This document shows positions 62,018-64,000 of a DNA stretch of 64,000 nt, in pieces; the stretch's first letter is position 1, and each line of letters starts with the position of its first letter. The stretch is from the NCBI GenBank assembly GCA_963930185.1, contig CAWVLT010000056.1, positions 62,001-126,000 of the forward strand, in the 5' to 3' direction. A model generated the notes under the pieces. The model was not told the origin of the DNA, searched no databases, and worked only from the letters and a program-made list of their open reading frames with translations. The translations under genes and the position numbers were made by a program. Source of the stretch: JAGZEG01 sp963930185 (GTDB lineage Bacteria; Actinomycetota; Coriobacteriia; Coriobacteriales; UMGS124).

Positions 62018-62585
62018 CAAACGACCTCCCTCTCCCAGCTCCTGCGCGAGCCGGCGTCGCCGGGCGCCAACGCCCGCGCCGGCCCGCGCGTCAGAGAAGC
62101 CAGGGGGCGGCAAGCCACGCCCTCCCCTGGCGGTAAAGACACCGATGGCTCAGGGTACTACACCGCACCGTGCCGCAAGGGCGTCAAAGAGCGGCCCCAC
62201 AGCCGCCGGACACTTAAAACACCGCCTGTCCACCATCAACGATGAGTGAGGCGCTCGTCTTCACGCTCGTCCTCAGCATGCGCGGGATCATCATATGGCA
62301 CACGCCTCTGAGCACTTTGGCGTTTTGCACGCCATTTTCAGGATGGATCGTCATATCGTGTCAACTCGGCTACGAGAGGTCTCCTAGCCACGCTCCCCGT
62401 CATCCGCCGAAACATCAGGCCGTCTTGTAGCCCCTGCGCCGAAAAACGCATATAGTGGATGCGTATGTATATGTAGTTGCGTATGACCGGCTTGCGACAG
62501 ACGGCCGGCCCGTGCCTGTCGCAAGCAGACGCGCAAGCCGGACGAACCTTTGACCATGCAGACTCGAAACGGCGGGGGACACACC
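62018..62585. promoter_or_regulatory. Divergent region between the hydrogenase operon and the coiled-coil gene
   Basis: 568 bases without a supportable gene. Near the coiled-coil gene are a direct repeat TGCGTATG (62460-62467 and 62478-62485) with CGCATATAG just before it, and a long stem described separately. No clear promoter was found on the hydrogenase side. Confidence 0.4.
62490..62526 (+). promoter_or_regulatory. Long hairpin in the leader of the coiled-coil gene
   Basis: Perfect 11-base arms GCTTGCGACAG/CTGTCGCAAGC at 62490-62500 and 62516-62526 with a 15-base GC-rich loop lie 60 bases before the start codon. It may be an operator dyad or leader RNA stem; no T-run follows. Confidence 0.5.
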
Positions 62586-64000
62586 ATGAAGCACAACGAA
62601 CCGTCCGCACACACCGAGACCCAGGCGCAGCCCGGCTGCGAGGTACGCTCCGCAGCCGCAGGCACGTCGTTCGTCCGCGCCCTCGAGCGCGCCGCGCTGC
62701 GCGACCTCAAGGCGGCAAAGCGCAGCGAGTACCGCGCCCAGGACGCCGAGGACCGCGCCGCGGTGGACGCGCTGCGCGGGGAGCGCAACAGCAAGCTCGA
62801 CGAGCTTGACGCACAGGCACGTGCCATCAACACGCAGCGCGAGCTTGCCCTGAGCGGCCAGCGGGCCAACTGGAACGAGGCGCGCGCCACCGCGATCGAG
62901 GCCAAGCGCGGCGCCAAGAGCGTGCGGCGCGAGGCGCGCAGGGTCGCCACCCCTCTTGAGCGGGAATACCTGGAGCAGCTGCGACACGAGCACAACGCCG
63001 AGATCGCCGAGATCGACGCCGAGGTATACGACCTCAACGTCGCGCGCGGGCTTGCCATTGCCGAGCTGCGTCAGAGCTGGCTCGAGGCAAAGGACCGCAA
63101 GACGAAGGCGAAGCGCGCCTTCAAGCTGGCGATGCGCGAGGTTCGCAAGGAACAGGCAGCGCGCCATAAGGAAGAGGTCGAGCTCGACAACGCCGAACGC
63201 CACGCCCGCAACGAGGCGTCGGATGCTCGCTGGACGGCCATCCGCAAGATGGTCGGCGAGCGGGAGTACGTGCTCACCCAGATCCGCGAGGCCAAGCAGG
63301 CAAAGGTTCGCGACGCCGCCCTCATCGAGCGCCTGCGCGCCCAGGAGCGCGAGATGCATGCCACCATCGAGCACCTCAAGGCGCAGGCGCGCGAGGCGGA
63401 TCTCGCGGCGGAGAAGGCCACGTTCGAGCGGCACCAGGCCGCCGGGGCCGCACGCGCCCTCGTCGAGTCGGAGCTGCGCAACGAGTGGCTCGAGGCGCAC
63501 TACGAGGAGGCAAAGGAGCGCCATCGCGCGCGCATCGCCGTCCGCGAGTTCAAGCGCGCGTCGCGCCTTGACGACCAGCAGATGCAAGCGCGCCTGCGCG
63601 AGCGTCGCAACCAGGCCAACGAGGCCTATCGGCAGGCGGTGCAGGCCGTCTACACCCAACGTGGCCTCAAGGACGCCGAGATCTACGACGAGAGCCTGAA
63701 CGCCCGCGCCGAACAGCATGACATCTGGGTTGCCGCCAAGGCGACGAACAAGGCGTTCAAGGCCGAGGGCCGCGCATCCGAGCAGGAGGCGCTCACCCAC
63801 ATTCGCCTGAAGAAGAACGAGGCCCGCGAGACGTTCACCCAGCTGGTACTCGAGATGCGTACCCGCCGCGAGATCTCCCGCGCCGAGGACCGCGAGGAGG
63901 CGCGCGTTGTGGCCCGCGAGGTGCTGCGTAACTACCGCGAGGAGCTCGCCCGCAGGCAAGCGACTCCCGTCACCGACGCATCCGCCGGGAGCGACGCGAC
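62586..64000 (+). CDS. Long charged coiled-coil protein (3' end outside window)
   Basis: The frame is open from ATG 62586 (GGGGGA upstream) to the window edge, at least 471 codons. After a polar 30-residue start, almost all sequence is Ala-, Arg-, Lys- and Glu-rich helix without Pro or Gly runs, for example RHKEEVELDNAERHARNEAS, predicting continuous coiled coil. There is no signal peptide, membrane segment or recognisable domain. Repeated units of the form E-x2-R-x-A can be seen but without an exact period. Function unknown; possibilities such as a filament or DNA-associated protein are guesses. Confidence 0.7.
   Translation, partial: MKHNEPSAHTETQAQPGCEVRSAAAGTSFVRALERAALRDLKAAKRSEYRAQDAEDRAAVDALRGERNSKLDELDAQARAINTQRELALSGQRANWNEARATAIEAKRGAKSVRREARRVATPLEREYLEQLRHEHNAEIAEIDAEVYDLNVARGLAIAELRQSWLEAKDRKTKAKRAFKLAMREVRKEQAARHKEEVELDNAERHARNEASDARWTAIRKMVGEREYVLTQIREAKQAKVRDAALIERLRAQEREMHATIEHLKAQAREADLAAEKATFERHQAAGAARALVESELRNEWLEAHYEEAKERHRARIAVREFKRASRLDDQQMQARLRERRNQANEAYRQAVQAVYTQRGLKDAEIYDESLNARAEQHDIWVAAKATNKAFKAEGRASEQEALTHIRLKKNEARETFTQLVLEMRTRREISRAEDREEARVVAREVLRNYREELARRQATPVTDASAGSDA

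Noticed and set aside
62415..63959. 514-codon minus-strand frame
   Set aside because: It is antisense to the coiled-coil gene and starts without a ribosome-binding site; the plus strand has one and is open to the window end.

Overview
The window reads as chromosomal DNA of a strictly anaerobic, high-GC Coriobacteriia, most likely family Eggerthellaceae (relatives of Eggerthella, Gordonibacter, Slackia, Adlercreutzia). This is inferred from gene content: six Tat-exported FAD reductases of the fumarate/urocanate reductase superfamily, five multi-pass membrane LuxR-type regulators, one uptake [NiFe] hydrogenase, one soluble [FeFe] hydrogenase, rubrerythrin, and cobalamin-dependent MetH without its reactivation domain. 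No 16S rRNA or species marker is present, so the genus is open.

Layout. 1-2400: end of a LuxR regulator and an AGCS amino-acid symporter. 2733-11062: endonuclease III, a large membrane protein, and a one-carbon block on the minus strand (metF, a separate MetH reactivation protein, a short metH). 11134-15869: hydrogenase maturation protease and the uptake hydrogenase operon (small subunit, large subunit, cytochrome b). 16500-18877: rubrerythrin, a MutY-like glycosylase and a HAD phosphatase. 19344-22671: FAD reductase with its LuxR regulator. 22933-26913: tRNA-Asp, an MFS exporter, a cupin and Rrf2 regulator pair with paired operators, and a GNAT protein. 27177-33065: SWIM/SNF2 helicase, a methyltransferase and a protein resembling the N-terminal half of McrB-like ATPases. 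33532-40909: two more FAD reductases and two LuxR regulators. 40912-43250: a DUF4143 ATPase with phased repeats and a Phd-MazF toxin-antitoxin pair, next to a duplicated luxR tail. 43329-52708: three FAD reductases, each beside a TetR or LuxR regulator. 52761-55689: a B12-binding radical SAM protein and a RelE/ParE-type toxin-antitoxin pair. 55738-62017: a four-gene operon encoding a GltD/NuoF chimera, an [FeFe] hydrogenase, a solute-binding protein and a fused ABC permease-ATPase. 62586-end: start of a long coiled-coil protein.

How it fits together. The likely physiology is hydrogen- or NAD(P)H-linked anaerobic respiration with many alternative organic electron acceptors reduced outside the membrane. 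The [NiFe] hydrogenase passes electrons through cytochrome b to the membrane. Each Tat-exported flavoprotein is probably specific for one acceptor and is switched by a neighbouring membrane LuxR or TetR sensor. Several of the intergenic regions carry repeat or palindrome pairs that look like the matching operators.

The least conventional pieces are: the hydrogenase operon translationally coupled to a fused ABC transporter; the orphan McrB-N-like protein with a methyltransferase; a three-copy composite intergenic repeat; and 33-bp phased repeats before the DUF4143 ATPase. Function calls rest on visible motifs; no database search was possible.
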